DNA of 64,000 nt from Acanthosepion pharaonis (GCA_903632075.3 CAHIKZ030000027.1:134001-198000); one strand, 5' to 3'; positions 33,836 through 45,875 are shown, counted from the stretch's first letter. A program made the numbers and translations. The notes: a model not told the origin generated them from the letters alone.

Positions 33836-34479
33836 TTCCGTTCATATCTTTCTCTTGATGTGTTGCCTGTAACATTTAATGGACATTTTACTTTTGAAAT
33901 AACAGCCGATAATTTATTATCCTCTTTTGTTCTATTTTTCTTTAGCTAGAGAACAGTAACTTTATTCATGCGATGCACAATATCTTTAAATTAACCCTAA
34001 GTATCTTAGTAATATGTGCTATTTTATGCATAGTGGTCCTGTAAGGCTAACATCAAACAAATTGATAAAATGGCTACATGCAATTTCAGAACAATTTAAG
34101 AACTCCATCTATCTCGAGTACCATAACATCCCGTTTGAGTGAGAGTTAAAACGGGTATATAAACATTTCAATGATCTGTACCGGGTGGAATGTAATTTTA
34201 CATCTTATGGATAGAAATGATATTACAATGTGACTAAAATCTAGATCGTTTGCCTCAACTTGCTTATGCATTGAATAATTAATAAAGCCGCGTTTACTCA
34301 CATCTTCTGCCTTGCTTGAAGTTCTACAACTGATATCGAATTTAATTGATTCGGTAATTGATTTTTACGCTAACTGATAACACATAAACCATGTTTATAA
34401 GTACTGAAATTAAGGTATACATGGGACTTCATCGATCATCAGGTAGCTAATTTAATGCTAGTTTTACCTTAGTACATCT
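33836..34479. other. No gene seen
   Basis: AT-rich sequence without features. Confidence 0.6.
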
Positions 34480-34886
34480 TGTAACGTACGGTGGCCGTTA
34501 ATAATTAAGTATAACTCAAGACTTCAATGTTAAGATAAAACAGTATTTAATTACAACCGCAAATAAATACTTAACAAGAACTAAGACGTAAAAGTCAAGC
34601 AAAGATAATTAATAATGTCAGTGAATAACTTGTTAGTAGCGTAGCTCGGCTTAACGCCCGGTAAATTCTAAAACAAAACCCAAATCATCGACGCACAATA
34701 ATTCATACTAATTCGACTGGATAGTTCCGCTCTGTAGTCACTCAATAATCACTGTAGTCAGTAGACTGACACCGCTATTTATACACCTGGCGGAAAACAT
34801 ATATTCATAAGTCCAGAATGTCACGTTCGAAACTCTATGTCGCTCGTTATTCATTTTCTTCCTATATGACAGTAAACTACGCCACA
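34480..34886 (-). repeat. Possible solo LTR with TATA box
   Basis: A 407-bp block with ends TGTAACG and CGCCACA (TG...CA, inverted ends). On the minus strand a TATAAATAGC lies about 100 bp in. It is followed by more balanced composition than the flanks. No clear target duplication was found, so the call is tentative. Confidence 0.4.
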
Positions 34887-35089
34887 TTTTATTAAACAAC
34901 GTAATATTTTCGAATGAAAATAAGTATTAAACAAAGAATGTTAAGAAAACATTTACGATATTTATATGATAATTATACCATGTGAATTTTAGTGTTATTT
35001 TATTAAAAATATTTTTAGAATTTTATTTGTTGTGATTATATTATACCACTTATGGGTTGGTCATCATATATTATATAAATGTATATTTC

Positions 35090-36060
35090 TATATATATAT
35101 TTTCTTAATTTCAGATGAATGACCAATGACTTGAGTTGTAATAAAGATACAAATGCAAAAATAAACAAGATGTTATAATGTTCTTGATTGAAAGGAACAA
35201 AATTGGAAATTGAGAAAGCAACTTTGAACAAATATTACAGAACAAGAGATTGTAAACATTGGTAAGAATAAGGAACAAACCACTGGCCTTATGGAAATCA
35301 CAAAAAAAATAATTGATTTGAGAAATCTTAAAATGGTAATAAGCAAGGAAATTGCAAGAAAATATTTGAAAATATTGTTATCTTAAGTGCATTCAGAGTG
35401 AAAAGATACAGAATATTAACAGCATCGGTAAAACATCAAAGCAACTAAATTACCCCTTTTATGGCAAAGAAACATGTAATTTGTGTGTAGAACTACATGA
35501 AAAAATATTTCCCATTAGTGCGTTTTACTGATAAACGTAAAGATACAATAGATGGACCCGATGGTTGGCCTTAAAGGTTGGATTATTCATGAAAATAAAC
35601 AAACTACACGGCAGAATAATATCTAGGTAGATAGAAAAATGTTTTAGGTTACTATTGGAGACAGTAAAATAATAGGTAGCTTCAATGTTGATGATGGTAC
35701 CAACGTAAATAGTGAGTATTGTAGTAAAACTTTTTGAATAGTTCAGGTCATGGAAAGGAAAGCCTTATACTAAAGAGTATATTGTTGCAAGGCCCATACC
35801 CTTTCATATTATGGAAAGCTAACTATTGTCCACTTTAGCCTAAAAATAGATTTTAAAGACACTAAATTAATGGAGAGACCCTCAGCCTCTCTAGATATGA
35901 ATCCAATAGAAAACTTGTGGATCATCATTAAAAGAGATGAAATTGGCAAACAACGTTCCTATAAGCACAATCTTTGAAAGTAATTTAAACATAGAAAAGT
36001 AAGAATTATTGCATGAAAGGATCCGATATTAGCAGGTAAAAAAATACGATAATACTTTAT
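35090..36060 (+). pseudogene. Tc1-like transposase relic, copy B
   Basis: Related to 29760-30540 (for example the shared GTAAACATTGG and AAGGAACAAA stretches). At about 35883-35940 it encodes SLDMNPIENLWIIIKRDE, the conserved block of Tc1 transposases with the catalytic Asp. Upstream frames are broken. It ends just before the 45-bp satellite. Confidence 0.7.
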
Positions 36061-36104
36061 TCTGGTAAGTTAGATATTGTGTTACTTATATGTTTGTGCG
36101 GTCT

Positions 36105-38465
36105 ATATATTTTGGATGCATGTATTTTGCTTCTGTAAAAAAAACTTGTTACATTTTGGATGCATATATTTTGCTTCTATAAATAAAAAATTGTTACATT
36201 TTGGATGCATATATTTTGCTTCTTTAAATCAAAAATTGTTACATTTCGGATGCATATATTCTGCTTCTATAAAGAAAAAATTGTTACATTTTGGATGCAT
36301 ATATTTTTCTTCTATAAATAAAACCTTGTTATATTTTCGATGCATATATTTTGCTTCTATGAATAAAGAATTGTTACATTTTGGATGCATATATTTTGCT
36401 TCTATAAATAAAAGATTTTGTACATTTTAGATGCATATATTTTGCTTCTATAAATAAAAACATGTTACATTTTGGATGCATATATTTTGCTTCTATATAT
36501 TAAAGATTTTGTACATTTTGGATGCATATATTTAGCTTCTATAAATAAAAAATTGTTACATTTTGGATGAATATATTCCGCTTCTGTAAAGAAAAAATGT
36601 TACAATTTCGATGCATATATTCGGCTTCTATATATAGAAAATGGTTACATTTCGGATGCATATATTTTGCTTCTATAAATAAAAACTTTTTACATTTTGG
36701 ATGCATATATTTTGCTTCTATAAATAAAAACTTTTATATTTGGGATGCATATATTTTGTTTCTTTAAATAAAAACTTTTTAAATTTAGATGCATATATTT
36801 TGCTTCTATAAATAAAAAATTGTTACATTTTGGAGACATATACTTTGCTTCTATAAATGAAAACTTTTACATTTTTGATGCATATATTTTGCTTCTATAA
36901 GTAATAACTTTTACAATTTAGATGCATATATTTTGCTTCTTTAATTAAAAGCTAGTTACAGTTTGGATGTATATATTTTGCTTCTATGAATAAAAACTTG
37001 TTACTTTTTGGATGCATATATTTTGATTCTATAAATAAAAACATACATTTTTGGATGCATATATTTTTCTTCTATAATTAGAAACTTTTTACATTTGGAT
37101 GCATATATTTTGCTTCTATAAATAAGAACTTTTACATTTTCGATGCATATATTTTGCTTCTATAAATGAAAACTTGTTACATTTTGGATGCATATATTTT
37201 GCTTCTATAAAGAAGAAATTGTTACAATTTTGAATGCATATATTTTGCTTCTACGTATAAAAACTTTTACAATTTAGATGCATATATTTTGCTTCTTTAA
37301 ATAAAAACTTGTTACAATTTGGATGCATATATTTTGATTATATAAATAGGAACTTGTTGCATTTTTGGAGGCATATATTTTGCTTCTGTAAATGAAAACT
37401 TTTTACATTTTAGATGCATATATTTTGCTTCTATAAATAAAAACTTTTACATTTTGGATGCATATATTTTGCTTCTATAATTAGAAACTTTTTACATTTT
37501 AATGCATATATTTTGCTTCTATAAATAAAAACTTACTTTTTGGATGCATATATTTTTACTTCTATAAATAAAAACTTTTAAAATTTAGATGCATATATTT
37601 TACTTCTATAAATAGAAACTTCTTTCATTTTGGATGCTTATATTTTTATTCTTTAATTAAAAACTTTTAACATTTTTAAATGCATATATTTTGCTTCTAT
37701 GAATAAAGAATTGTTACATTTTAAATGCATATATTTTGCTCCTTTAAATAAAAACTTGTTACATTTTGGATGCATATATTTTGCTTCTATAAATACAAAC
37801 TTTTACAATTTAGATGCATATATTTTGTCCTATAAATAGAAACTTTTTCATTTTGGATGCATATATTTTTATCCTTTAATTAAAAACTTGTAACATTTTT
37901 GGATGCATATATTTTGCTTCTATGAATAAAGAATTGTTACATTTTATATGCATATATTTTGCTTCTATAAATAAAAACTTTTTACATTTTGGATGCATAT
38001 ATTTTGCTTCTATAAAGAAAAAATTGTTGCAATTTCGATGCATATATTCGGCTTCTATAAATAGAAAATGGTTACATTTCGGATGCATATATTTTGCTTC
38101 TATAAATAAAAACTTTTACATTTTGAATGCATATATTTTGCTTCCATACATGAAACCTTTTACAATTTAGATGCATATATTTTGCTTCTATAAATAGAAA
38201 CTTCTTAAATTTTGGATGCATATATTTTGCTTCTTTAATTAAAAACTATTTACAGTTTGGATGTATATATTTTGCCGCTATAAATGAAAACTTGTTACAT
38301 TTTGGATGCATATATTTTGCTTCTATAAATAAAAAACTGTTACATTCTGGATGCATATATTTTGCTTCTTTAAATAAAAACTTGTTACAATTTCAATGCA
38401 TATATTCTGCTTCTATAAACAGAAAATGGTTACATTTTGGATGCATATATTCTGCTTCTATATTT
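36105..38465. repeat. 45-bp-period satellite, about 50 units
   Basis: Unit core GGATGCATATATTTTGCTTC then TATAAATAAAAA and TTGTTACATTTT. Spacing between successive GATGCAT motifs at 36159, 36204, 36249, 36294 and 36339 is exactly 45 bp; later units vary by a few bases. Since 45 bp is 15 codons, long frames stay open on both strands (plus strand: LHFGCIYFASINK repeats). Composition and drift suggest satellite DNA and not a protein. Confidence 0.96.
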
Positions 38466-39304
38466 TTTATGTGGGTGTGGCTTATGTTTGAGTAATTAGT
38501 TTCTTTAACTCACTAGTGCATTCTTCAGTGTTCTTAACAACTTTCTGGTAGTAGTAGTTCTATCATTGTGCATCTTCAGTTGAATTTAACTTCTTTTAAC
38601 TAAACTGTAAACAAAACAAATTTCTTGTAAATTTGACTTTAATTTAGATTTTCAATAACGAAAACTTAATTGGTGAATATTTTGACATCTCTGGTGCTTC
38701 TCGATAGAAATCAAGTAAGGCGCTCCCTCATTGTACAGTACTTACCAATTTCGACAATGCTGCTTTCTCTACAATTCCAATTTTTCCATTGATATTTTCC
38801 TACTTTATTTTTTCAAAGGTCATCTTAGTCATTCTAAGAGATACAATAATTATAAATACTATTATCACCTCCATATTCATCAATTCTTTCATATCTCAGC
38901 CTTCTGTAATTTCACTATGCTCGACTCAAATAGCGACCTATGTGTATTATTATTCACTCTAATAATTATTATGTAAAACTAATTTTAAAAAAATCAAGTT
39001 TTATAATTCTCCTTGAACCTATCTTACATTTCTTGTTTGCTTTGATAGTATTTCTTTTTCCAAATAGTGTGTCTGCAAATATGCTAAATGCATTTATAGT
39101 TTGTCTTTTTATAGTTGTTTTATTCAGTCGTCGATTGCCAAATAATGTTACTATGCTTTATTTCGTTATCGGGATTTGTTAATTTGATTCTTGTGTTCTC
39201 TTAGTTATGGCAAAAACCACCATTATGAAAACCACTTGTGGTTTCCTCAAACAAGTTTGATATAATACTACATTATTTTTTTGGAATATTCATAACAGAA
39301 AAAA

Positions 39305-39306
<2 letters not shown>
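38466..39306. other. No gene seen
   Basis: AT-rich sequence; short frames with hydrophobic composition reflect T-richness. Confidence 0.6.
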
Positions 39307-39367
<61 letters not shown>

Positions 39368-39389
39368 TATGTGTGTGTGTGTGTGTGTA
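39307..39389. repeat. (TA)n-(GT)n compound microsatellite
   Basis: Left border of the next inverted-repeat element. Confidence 0.97.
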
Positions 39390-39405
39390 TAGTATGTATG
39401 TATAT

Positions 39406-40010
39406 GCATGTTTCATTAAAAACGACAGACAAGGTATTACGATTAATCTTTTTATTTAATTCTTCTTGTGTCCGAACAAGTGCTTTCTTTTTGGGACACA
39501 GAGTGTGTAATAACTGTTCAAATGTTCTCTAATTCCGAGCGCTGTATAAAGGGTGATTTTATTTTTTCAGAGTGTGTGCCTTGTATGTATGTTTTTAATG
39601 TTATATAGATGTTTTATTTTCGAACACAGTTAGCACATTTTGGCCGTGTTCGTAGCTAATATTGTTAAGTGTTGGCTTTTTTTTTTTTATTATTAGGGCT
39701 TCCATTATTTTTAATCTTTTTTTTACAGGTGGATGAGGTTATTATGCTTGTGTTTTCTAGTAGTATGTTTCGGACGGAGTCTGGTAAGTTTGCGTGTGTA
39801 TTTAATTAAACATTATGTTTAATTAAACTGAAAAAATAAAATCATCTTTGATAATGACTAAAAGTATAGCCGAAAGCGATCGGAATTATAAAACATTTGA
39901 ATAGTTTCTACACACTCTGTGTCCAAAAAAGAAAACATTTGTTCGAACACAAGAAAAATTAAATAAAAAGCTTAATCGTAGTCTTGTCTGTCGTTTTTAA
40001 TGAAATGTGC
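39406..40010. mobile_element. Inverted-repeat PLE-like element in (TA)n
   Basis: Arms 39406-39570 and 39828-40010 are inverted copies (shared for example CATTAAAAACGACAGACAAG). The right arm keeps an extra AGCCGAAAGCGATCGG block of the kind seen in PLE terminal repeats. The 257-bp spacer is non-coding. Both outer sides run into (TA)n within about 30 bp. Confidence 0.65.
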
Positions 40011-40037
40011 ATAAATGAAAGATTTCTGCCTAAATAT

Positions 40038-40038
<1 letters not shown>

Positions 40039-40111
<73 letters not shown>
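40039..40111. repeat. (TA)n-(GTAT)n compound microsatellite
   Basis: Right border of the inverted-repeat element. Confidence 0.97.
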
Positions 40112-40455
40112 TTCGGCTCTCCCGCCGAATTCGACGTATGAGGGTCAAGCAAATCAGTTCCTAGGAATCGACAGCCCGACACCAGCACATGAGATTTGAT
40201 TATAGTGGTGAATGTTTTGTGCACGACTATCCACAGATTTTGAAGGGCCGAATACTGAGATCTGGTCACAAGGTCCCCAAACGAACCTTCGCCGGTTTTG
40301 AATTCAGAGTTGTCCTTCTCCTAGACCAGTTGCCACCCAAGGCTATAGAAACCAGTCTGTCCTTGTTGGAGAAGAAGAGGATTCACACCGATCCCAAGGA
40401 TATTAGCATATAAGTGAATGTAAATGATTCGACTGGAACGAATACTTTGGCGAGC
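40112..40455 (+). repeat. Dispersed repeat, fullest copy
   Basis: About 345 bp. The head TTCGGCTCTCC...TTCGACGTATGAGG matches the minus strand of 222-262. The tail GGAGAAGAAGAGGATTCA...GATTCGACTGGAA matches 52440-52540. SINE-sized, family unknown. Confidence 0.6.
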
Positions 40456-41299
40456 TCTTCCATGGTAACATAGGTGAGAAACCTACAAAAGATCAACACA
40501 TGAAAAGGCTCGTAGTATCAAAATATCGGATAAAATATACACTCGTAAAGATGACCAGAAACAAGGCAGTACGATTGCTGTCAGCTTTAGATGATTTCAT
40601 TAATGAAATTATAAATCAATTATATGATACTATCAAAATAATGGAATACCTTAGTAGATAGATGTTGTTGCCAAAGAAACGAAGTGCTGATCAATACGAA
40701 CCCGACATGCAATCGCTTTCATGAACCACATTAACTTATCATTAGGATACTAAACATGCCATTTTTACGATCGGGATACAAGCAGAGCAATAAATACAAA
40801 AACACAAAGACTAATACGTTTATTTCATAGACTGTCCAAAAGCATTTTTATAAGCAACGACACAAAAATCTACTTGAAATAATAGAAAAGCCTGATTACA
40901 AAGGAAAACTTTTCGAATAATCTGTAGGAATTTAACAGTCTACATGTGGATCGAGAATGAGTTCAGTGAAAAATAATTTAAAGAAAGAATTTTTTAAAAT
41001 TAAATAATAAAAGAATAAAAAAGATAAAATAAAAACAGAAAGAGGATTAAGACAAGGCTGGATTTTCTCACGGGGTTTATTTAACCTTTAGAATGAGAAG
41101 ATCCTAAACAAATTCGAAAACCTACCAGGATTTATTATTGGCTGATATAACCTTAACATAAGATACGAAGGTGACACTGTGTTGATGGCAGACCCAACGA
41201 AAACTGAAGAAATAAGTAGTAAACACAAGGGTAGCAAAGGAAAGCAAAAATAATGTATTAACTGTCAGAAGGCAGTGTGAATGGTTGTCAGCAAAAGAG

Positions 41300-41850
41300 A
41301 AAGTCCAAGTTCACTACTTACATTATTCGAACTATTGTCCTCATCCTTGTCGCCATATTTATTACAACGTTTCGGTTGTTGTACGCTCCGACCTTCTTCA
41401 GGTGATTGGAATGTCGAACTGAACCCTTTATTTCGTTCACTGGGGTAGACTGTTCTAGTTCCACGTGCCATGTTTCATGGATGTCAGTTATCAGTTATCT
41501 CCTGCTAATTCCCCTCTCCAAGTTCTCCACCGCCTTAACCGGGTATTGAATTCACACTCTTTGGGTCCTGTCACTGGATCTAACTAACGTACAGTGGATA
41601 AAGTGGAGAGGAGAATTAACAGGAGATAACTGACTTCCATTAAACATGGCACGTGGAACTAGAACAGTCTACCCCAGTGATCGAAATAAAGGGTCCAGTT
41701 CGTCATTTCAACCACCTGAAGAAGGCCGGAGAGTACAACGGACGAAACGTTGTAATAAATATGGCGACAAGGATGAGGACAATAATGTAAATAGTGTACA
41801 TAATACCTCATCTCAGAAATATAGACAGACACTGAAGTCCAAATTGTCTG
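41300..41850. mobile_element. PLE-like inverted-repeat element inside the LINE
   Basis: Arms 41327-41500 (minus) and 41605-41795 (plus) are inverted copies around about 100 bp. Each arm has CTGAAGA, a hairpin and GAAACGTTGTAATAAATA, the core style of PLE terminal repeats. The flanking copies AAGTCCAAGTTCACTACT (41301-41318) and AAGTCCAAATTGTCTGCT (41835-41852) agree at 14 of 18 positions and look like an aged target duplication. The frames MARGTRTVYPS... on both strands are the arms read through and not genes. Confidence 0.75.
41716..41747 (+). ncRNA. Hammerhead-like core in PLE arm
   Basis: CTGAAGA (41716-41722), hairpin region, GAAA (41744-41747). The mirror copy in the left arm has the same order. 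Combining what the two copies retain, a GGTCG/CGACC stem II is likely ancestral. One unpaired base separates the core from the stem. Confidence 0.35.
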
Positions 41851-42764
41851 CTAAATTTTGGTGACGTCAAAATCAATGCAAGTACGACACTTCATGAATA
41901 GCATAGTCACAGGCAACGGGAAATGTAACACAGGCATCAGAAGATGATTAGAAATAGCGAAATATACCTTCTTGAAATTAAATAAAGTATTAAGGGATAT
42001 GCTAATTGGCTTAGAAAGAGAAAATGGTTATGTAATATCTAATCTGATGTATAATGGTGAATGCTGAACAAGGTTCTCACAGATAATCAAATAGATTTGA
42101 ACAGACAGAGATTTGGTTTTAAGACAGAACATGGAAAGAACATATTAGCAACGGAAACGTTTTAAGGAAAACAAAAAATACAAGGACATTTCTGTCAACA
42201 ATCACGAAGAGGCAATTGAAATATCAGGAATACATAATGAGAATTGATGGCTAAGAAAATTTAGCACCCAGAGGATATACTGAATGTAAGAGATGCAAGT
42301 GAAACAACAAGTAACCTATTGAACGTTTTTTTCTGTGAATGGAGAGCAGAACAAGTATAAAAGGGATGAGTAAGTCTCGAAGGTTAATTAGAGAAACAGA
42401 AGGAACATTTGAAGAACTATGATTGTCCACATCCTTAAAAGACATGGCACATAAAAGAAAGATAAATGAATAAGGCCTCTTAGTCATCCGTTCTTGCATC
42501 CGCAGTCATATAGTAGTGGTAATCAAAGTAATTATTAGATCAAAACAAAATCGGAAGAAGATTTTGCTACCAGATTCCAATGCAGTTGCTCAAAAGTTGT
42601 ATAAAGTTTGGCTGACTCGAATTTGAAACTTGCTTATTGTTTATTTCCAGAATTAACATGCCCATGATTTTGCTATAACTAGATCATGTCTATACCTATT
42701 ATTATTAAGTGATTTAGAAAAGTTTTTAATCGTAGAACTAGCAATATTTTAGATGAGGCTGTAT

Positions 42765-42855
42765 AGCGCTGGATAAGAAGCGAGATTTGTAATCCAATAT
42801 TAGAGTTTGGATCTCACATTATTCTATACTGGACTTGACCACAGACGTTTTAAGT
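42765..42855 (+). repeat. tRNA-like SINE head (candidate)
   Basis: TGTATAGCGCTGGATAAGAAG resembles an A box and GAGTTTGGATCTCAC a B box about 35 bp later. Degraded. Confidence 0.35.
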
Positions 42856-42992
42856 CAATTATAAAGCTTTCTTGCGAACATCTGTCAATTATATAGCTTT
42901 CTTGCTTTCTCTGTCAATTATAAAGCTTTCTTGCAAACATCTGTCAATTATATAGCTTTCTTGCTTTGTCAATTATAAAGCTTTCTTGCTTC
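42856..42992. repeat. Short tandem array with alternating unit types
   Basis: Five units of GTCAATTATAAAGCTTTCTTGC-type sequence. Units alternate ATAAAG...GAACATC with ATATAG...TTGCTTTCTC, giving a dimeric higher-order period. Confidence 0.9.
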
Positions 42993-43139
42993 CAGCAAAT
43001 ATTAGACTCAAAATTAGGCAATGACATTCGGAGGTCAACATTTGTCCTGATATCAGTTCTGTTTCTAGATTTTGTCAGGAAGCAATGAGATGTTACGACC
43101 ATCTTTGGGGTTTCTTTTTTAATTAGTCTATGGTCCTTT

Positions 43140-43262
43140 TCAATTCCGCACATTGGAATCGTCTCCCCAGACTGGTAACATCACGAAGTCAGTGGTCAGA
43201 TTCGAACTCGGGTTTCATTGTCGAAAAACGAACGTTCTAACCACTTGGCCAGGCGATATGTA
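43140..43262 (-). repeat. tRNA-derived SINE
   Basis: Minus strand: A box TGGCCAAGTGGTTAGAACG and B box GAGTTCGAATCTGACC, well conserved, with a long variable-like region between. Family distinct from the other SINEs here. Confidence 0.75.
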
Positions 43263-43499
43263 TGCCAGTGTATAAATCATGTGAGAGGAAAATACATAAA
43301 AATATTAGTTCATTTCAATTGTATTTAATACAAAAGATATTTTGGAATTGTAACCCAATCACACACCACGTATTTCTTCTGTCTTTACTGTTTCGTTCCT
43401 TTCTTAGGAAATATCTTAAGATTGCATTGTTAAGGCTCGAACCTGTTTCCTGGCCAACATATTCTTCTCAGACATGGTTTTATGAATGACGATTGAATC

Positions 43500-43620
43500 A
43501 ATGTCATTTTAGGCAATTACTCTCTCCCCGCCTCTTCTTGTTCATTTTATCAAGCTTTCTTTATTTTCTTCTTTTTCGTTCATTTTTATATTTTTTCTGC
43601 TCTCTTCCTCCCCCTCTCTC

Positions 43621-43653
<33 letters not shown>

Positions 43654-43745
43654 AGTTCCCTTTTCAATTGCTGTCTATTTTCAGTCGCACTTTTTAATTT
43701 CTCTTCTTTTCTACTTGTTCTCTCCCTATCCTATTTGTCTTTAGA
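43500..43745. repeat. Pyrimidine-rich tract
   Basis: C/T-biased sequence with (CT)n around 43617-43653. Confidence 0.9.
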
Positions 43746-43784
43746 ACGTTCCCAATCCCCTCCTTCTCCAAATTATCTTAGTTT

Positions 43785-44210
43785 GATTGGTTTGTTTTGT
43801 TTTACGGTATATCAACCTCAATGGGTTATTTAATGCCGACAAAATTTTTGTATTTAATAAAAAAAAAATTTTATATTTAAAATTTTTACATTCATTTTTT
43901 TCATATATGGGTTATTTAATGCCGACAAAATTTTTATTGCTGTTAATATTTTTTTCAAAAATGTATTGCTGGTAATAATTTTTTTCCTTCAAAAATGTAT
44001 TTCTAGTAATAATGTTTTTTACAAATTATTTCTGATATTAAAACCTATTTTTACACTTTCATAGTGTTTTGACTCAAGTTTGGGGGTTAACAGGTGCTAC
44101 CATCCCGGGTCAAGCTCCTCAAAACCTCTGATCAGAGGTCTTGCTGTTGGACGTAGTTTATCATCTTACCCAGGATGCGGATGTAGTTTATTGTCTTACC
44201 CAGGACGGAA
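43785..44210 (+). repeat. Second copy of the Gypsy 3' region
   Basis: Matches 30875-31370: TTACGGTATATCAACCTCA, AATGCCGACAA, the CTGGTAATA repeats, GGTGCTACCA and two of the 30-bp CCCAGGA units (44151-44210). No integrase remains. The ATGCCGACAAAATTT segment is itself duplicated within the copy. Confidence 0.75.
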
Positions 44211-44218
44211 TTATCTTA

Positions 44219-44757
44219 GTCTCTCTCTCTCTCTCTCTCTCACTTTCATCCTCATTTTCTCATTTCTCTTTTTTCTTCTTATTTCTCCCCTCTCCTGATT
44301 CTTTCTACCTCTCTGAGTTCTACCAGTTCATTCTAATACCCCTATCCCTTTCTTTTGTTCATTCCCTTTCTCCTCTTTTTTTTCACTCTCTACCCCTTAC
44401 TGTGTTCCGTCAGTTCATCATCCATCTCTTTCTTCCTCTCGTTTTATCGTTAATTTCATCACATTGTTATAATCCGTTATTTTAATCATTACTTTACATT
44501 CTATTTTATCTTTCTTTTTTCATTCAATCTTTTTTCCTTCCTTTCCTTTTCTCCATATTTGCTTAATGACTCATTTTCTTACACTCTCTCCGTCTATCCC
44601 ATATTCTCCCCGATCATCTTTTCCTCTCTTTTCCTATCATACACATATTATTCATTTACCTCTCCTTTCAATCTTAACAAATTTGTACTAATTTATTTTA
44701 GTATGTCACAATCTCATTCGTCTTCTCCAAAGTCACTTTTTCCTTTCTCTGTCTGTC

Positions 44758-44796
<39 letters not shown>

Positions 44797-44930
44797 TTAA
44801 ATATATATTTAATATTCCTTTATTCCTATGCCTCTCTCTTTCTCTATTTAAACAGTCACACACACACACACAGACATATATATATATATTTTTTAATTAA
44901 AGAATATCAAATGTATCTTCTTAAAGAATA
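44219..44930. other. Pyrimidine-rich stretch without a gene
   Basis: CT runs at 44219-44242 and 44755-44797, then CA/TA. Frames are low-complexity. Confidence 0.75.
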
Positions 44931-45054
44931 TCAAACATTTAAAATCCCATAAGTGATAATTTTTATTTCATGAGACCTCTAAAAAACGCAGTTCTCAATT
45001 TTCATCTTAACACTGGATTTTAAGTGTTTGAAAATCTTTAATTAATAATAATTT

Positions 45055-45130
45055 TGCTCTATCTTTTGACATAGAGCTCTCCCTGGATCTATATCCTGCA
45101 GGAAATTCCATACGGATTACCATATTATAT
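45055..45130 (+). repeat. Tail segment shared with the 3148-4424 element
   Basis: Contains GAGCTCTC and CCATACGGATTACCA as at 4370-4412, again followed by simple repeats (ATCT)n and (TA)n at 45138-45186. Probably the 3' end of another copy. Confidence 0.6.
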
Positions 45131-45150
45131 CATTACTATCTATCTATCTA

Positions 45151-45186
<36 letters not shown>

Positions 45187-45187
<1 letters not shown>

Positions 45188-45655
45188 GCACTTAAGAAAA
45201 AGAATATACAAATTGTGTGTGCCACTGCTTCATGCCCCTGTGTATTTTAATACCTTTTTTACCGTAGCCTTTTCAAATATAAGCAAAAGAAAAAGAAAGC
45301 AATAGTCCTTTTATTCACGGTCCATATAAACAATCATTTCACCGTCTAATCAATAATGCGTGAAAAATAGCTTATGTTCGTCGAAATATTTTCCTCCTCT
45401 TTTTTTCTTCCAAAGTTTATATCTGTAAAACTCGTGTGCTCCTCATCTATCAATCAATTAAACTATTGGCACATCAATCAAACCCATATATTGGTGTATC
45501 TATCGATTGATCAGTCTTTCTATTATTCAAATAAGTCATTTATGTGTCTGCTATACCGTATCCGAATATGTACATTTGTTAATGTAGCTAAAAAAATTTT
45601 CCACAGCCCGAACTATCTAGTTATCTTTATGAATATTAATTTATGTCTCATTCTT

Positions 45656-45656
<1 letters not shown>
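45187..45656. other. No gene seen
   Basis: AT-rich sequence. Confidence 0.6.

Positions 45657-45727
<71 letters not shown>
45657..45727. repeat. (TA)n microsatellite
   Basis: Left border of the hairpin element 45728-45875. Confidence 0.97.
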
Positions 45728-45731
<4 letters not shown>

Positions 45732-45869
45732 GAACATTGAAGTCAACACTTAGAGGCGACAGCATGAAATAGCCTCTAACCTTCAATGTTCACTTTTATT
45801 TACACACGCTCTATCTCTGATATTGAGCACTTTATCCCATAAATATAGCACACCTTAAGACTATATTTC

Positions 45870-45875
<6 letters not shown>
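45728..45875 (-). mobile_element. Hairpin element inserted in (TA)n, copy 1
   Basis: GTGAACATTGAAG and TTAGAGGC pair with GCCTCTAA and CTTCAATGTTCAC to form a large imperfect hairpin (45729-45795). The rest (ACACGCTCTATCTCTGATATTGAGCAC to ATATTTCTTCAT) is the reverse complement of 56651-56740. (TA)n lies on both sides. Confidence 0.7.

Larger units (their letters stand above)
40480..42480 (+). mobile_element. Old AP-type LINE (RTE/CR1-like) split by a PLE-like insertion
   Basis: Decayed ORF2 in one orientation. RT pieces at 40560-41310 include NEIINQLYDT, PKK, a YFID-KAF block, KRGLRQGW and a YADD equivalent YEGD. The stretch MVVSKRESPS ends at about 41312. The frame resumes at 41860 with VKINASTTL, then GNGKCNTGIRR, KYTFLKLNKVLRD, and ends with ITKRQLKYQEYIMR near 42200-42240. 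The gap is filled by the inverted-repeat element 41312-41834. Related fragments lie at 46440-47030. Confidence 0.7.

Noticed and set aside
36077..38495. Frames with LHFGCIYFASINK repeats on plus and MHPKCNNF-type repeats on minus
   Set aside because: They exist because the satellite period is a multiple of three; both strands are equally open and units drift freely.
41265..41864. Two frames beginning MARGTRTVYPS on opposite strands
   Set aside because: They are the two arms of one inverted repeat, so the similarity is structural and not a gene pair.
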